Source: Pleurocapsa sp. PCC 7327
GTDB taxonomy: Bacteria > Cyanobacteriota > Cyanobacteriia > Cyanobacteriales > Microcystaceae
Assembly (NCBI RefSeq): GCF_000317025.1
Contig: NC_019689.1
Location: 4,321,001 to 4,385,000, forward strand
DNA length: 64,000 bases
Reading direction: 5' to 3'
Below the pieces are notes generated by a model that had not been told where the DNA came from, ran no database searches, and saw nothing but the letters and a program-made list of their open reading frames with translations. Each line of letters opens with the position of its first letter. Position 1 is the stretch's first letter. Position numbers and translations under genes: made by a program. Positions 62,500 to 64,000 of the stretch are shown one piece after another.

Positions 62500-62955
62500 A
62501 TGCTAGCCGGTTTATTTCACGCGTGGCTAAGTGGGTTGAATAAAACGCTGGGTCTAGTATTTCCATCCGCTCCAGTGATTCGCGCTTCTTTTGCAATCAG
62601 CCTTGGTGCTATTCCCGGTGCTTTAAGTCGCTACTACCTAACCCTATTTTTGGCTCGTACTTTAGGAACAAGTTTCCCCTTTGGCACATTTGTTATTAAC
62701 ATTACGGGTGCCTTAGTGATGGGCTTTTTTGTCACCCTAACCCTAGAGCGAACTATCACTTCCCCAGACCTACGCCTGTTAATTGCTGTAGGCTTTTTGG
62801 GATCTTACACCACATTCTCTACCTATGCTTTGGATACTTCTGTCCTCTTACAGTCAGGAAATAAGGGGCTAGCGCTATTTTACTGGTTAGGAAGTGCTGT
62901 TTTAGGGTTTTTGAGTCTGGAAATCGGCAGCTTTTTAGCCAGAAAGCTCCCATGA
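62500..62955 (+). CDS. crcB: Fluoride exporter CrcB/FluC family protein
   Basis: A four-helix membrane protein of the FluC/CrcB fluoride channel family: [18 protein letters not shown], then [20 protein letters not shown] and [22 protein letters not shown] and the TFSTYA stretch are the known family marks. The 151-aa frame begins ATG 62500. A GTG at 62575 (IRASFAIS) would give a length closer to the family's usual 125 or so, and I cannot decide between them. The DUF190 gene follows, a common partner. No fluoride riboswitch was seen upstream. Confidence 0.88.
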   Translation: MLAGLFHAWLSGLNKTLGLVFPSAPVIRASFAISLGAIPGALSRYYLTLFLARTLGTSFPFGTFVINITGALVMGFFVTLTLERTITSPDLRLLIAVGFLGSYTTFSTYALDTSVLLQSGNKGLALFYWLGSAVLGFLSLEIGSFLARKLP

Positions 62956-63148
62956 GTGTTTGGGAGCAACTTAATTAATCTCTGTTTAATTAATCTCTGT
63001 AAATTCCCAACAATCTTTCTCGTTTTTTTTCTCCATAATTGAAATAGATAGATGTTTTTATTACAGACAAAAATCAAAAAACTGTGTGACTTTGTCGATC
63101 TGAAATTGTGCGACGCGAATTCAAAAGCAGTTTAATGAGAAAGTGACA

Positions 63149-63511
63149 ATGAAGACTTTAGAACGGCTGACGATTTATGTAGGCGAATCAGATCGGTGGC
63201 ATGGAAAACCCGTATATCTTGCTTTAGTTGAAAAAGCCCAGCAGAGAGGACTCGCGGGAGCGACCGTCACTAGAGGAGTAGTCGGTTATGGAAAGCGAAA
63301 CCATCACAGCATTCATACTGCCAGAATTTTAGAACTTTCCTCAGATTTGCCAATGGTAATAACAATTATCGATACTGCGGACGCGATCGCTGCTTTCCTT
63401 CCTTTAGTACAAGAAATGGTTGTGGGAGGAATTGTCGTTCAAGAAACAGTTAGTGTGCCTCACCATGCGCCTGTCTCTAGCGATCGTGACGAGAACTATA
63501 CTAAAACATAA
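63149..63511 (+). CDS. DUF190 family protein
   Basis: A 120-aa protein of DUF190: MKTLERLTIYVGESDRWHGK, then YLALVEKAQQRGLAGATVTR and GVVGYGKRNHHSIHTA, ending near VQETVSV. DUF190 proteins are ferredoxin-like, trimeric and often encoded next to crcB. A role in fluoride tolerance or as a small-molecule-binding regulator (related to PII fold) is inferred from context only. The ATG at 63149 is preferred over GTG 63143. It stands 193 bp after crcB and the rRNA operon's terminator follows. Confidence 0.88.
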   Translation: MKTLERLTIYVGESDRWHGKPVYLALVEKAQQRGLAGATVTRGVVGYGKRNHHSIHTARILELSSDLPMVITIIDTADAIAAFLPLVQEMVVGGIVVQETVSVPHHAPVSSDRDENYTKT

Positions 63512-63553
63512 CAAAAAACTAGAGCTTCTCCTTGTTCATGGGGAAAAGCTCTA
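63512..63553 (-). terminator. Terminator of the rRNA operon
   Basis: On the minus strand TAGAGCTTTTCCCC faces GGAGAAGCTCTA, an imperfect 12-bp stem, followed by GTTTTTTG. It ends the rRNA transcript just after 5S. A weaker version could also serve the DUF190 gene on the plus strand. Confidence 0.78.
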
Positions 63554-63566
63554 ATTTTAAAGTTTA

Positions 63567-63685
63567 ACCTGGCATCGAACTATTGTCCCAGTCAGCGACC
63601 CGACCAGTATCTTCGCCGCTGCTCCGTTTCACTTTCGAGTTCGGGATGGAGTCGAAGTGGAACCAGAGCGCTCGCGACACCAGGA
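63567..63685 (-). rRNA. rrf: 5S ribosomal RNA
   Basis: About 119 nt. TCCTGGTGTC at the 5' end pairs with the terminal GCCAGG. The conserved loop CCATCCCGAACTCG is present, followed by GAAAGTGAAAC. It ends near 63567, where the terminator follows. Exact ends are within a few bases. Confidence 0.93.
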
Positions 63686-63755
63686 AGAGAGTGAGGTAGT
63701 TGAAGGGAACCCTCAAGACTGCACGAACGAGACAACAGAAAATGATGCGGCGCTC

Positions 63756-64000
<245 letters not shown>

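Overview
The window is chromosomal DNA from a cyanobacterium. The HIP1 octamer GCGATCGC recurs almost throughout. The genes include a cyanobacterial-type tmRNA (tag ANNIVSFKRVAVAA), a PEP-CTERM protein, heptamer tandem repeats and several gene families largely confined to cyanobacteria (DUF3143, DUF4168, DUF2227, Nif11-like). I cannot name the species. A larger-genome unicellular, colonial or filamentous lineage fits better than Prochlorococcus or marine Synechococcus.

Region by region. 1-6566 (minus) is a cell-surface glycan cluster: a partial GT39-like membrane protein, an SGNH-type acyl-transfer partner overlapping an MBOAT O-acyltransferase, a PIG-V-like mannosyltransferase and an HTTM-DCC1 fusion. 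7111-16585 holds two response regulators, a type-2 NADH dehydrogenase, a low-molecular-weight phosphatase, an OmpA-type protein, a Tat-exported aldo/keto reductase, a thioredoxin-fold lumenal protein and a DnaJ-like protein. 16625-22267 holds tmRNA, hemB, a GH57 enzyme, a GNAT and a LysR regulator. 22269-23728 is a decayed locus: a 5'-truncated protease and a stop-containing glycosyltransferase relic meet at a perfect 138-bp tandem duplication. 24017-30387 holds a GDSL hydrolase, a fused M16 peptidase, a GT4 and a small conserved protein.

30669-35745 is the most notable region: a mobile integron. It has an intact IntI-type integrase, an attI-like region with four direct repeats at about 40-bp spacing, and two gene cassettes bounded by recognisable attC sites. 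Core boxes at the cassette ends are exactly complementary, as expected for inserted circles. Cassette 1 carries a complete type II restriction-modification pair (XamI-like endonuclease and N6-adenine methyltransferase). Cassette 2 carries one unknown protein in reverse orientation. A decayed HTH-cytosine-methyltransferase and a truncated dehydrogenase mark the far edge.

36258-50831 is mainly housekeeping: an amino-acid symporter, a MurT-like ligase, tRNA-Val, an alkyltransferase-like protein, an ABC permease, malQ, a PfkB kinase, rplY, purA and dnaX. 50832-53246 is sparse and holds repeats, a candidate small RNA, a 50-aa protein and two small cyanobacterial proteins. 53402-63511 holds gcvH-gcvP, pgeF, a Nif11-like protein, an alpha/beta-hydrolase-like protein lacking its serine, a GH-10-like protein, recF, and a crcB/DUF190 pair. 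The window ends in an rRNA operon on the minus strand (5S and the 3' end of 23S).

Two small dispersed-repeat families (8046/50860 and 13495/36148) occur as diverged pairs. No CRISPR array, prophage or transposase gene was seen.
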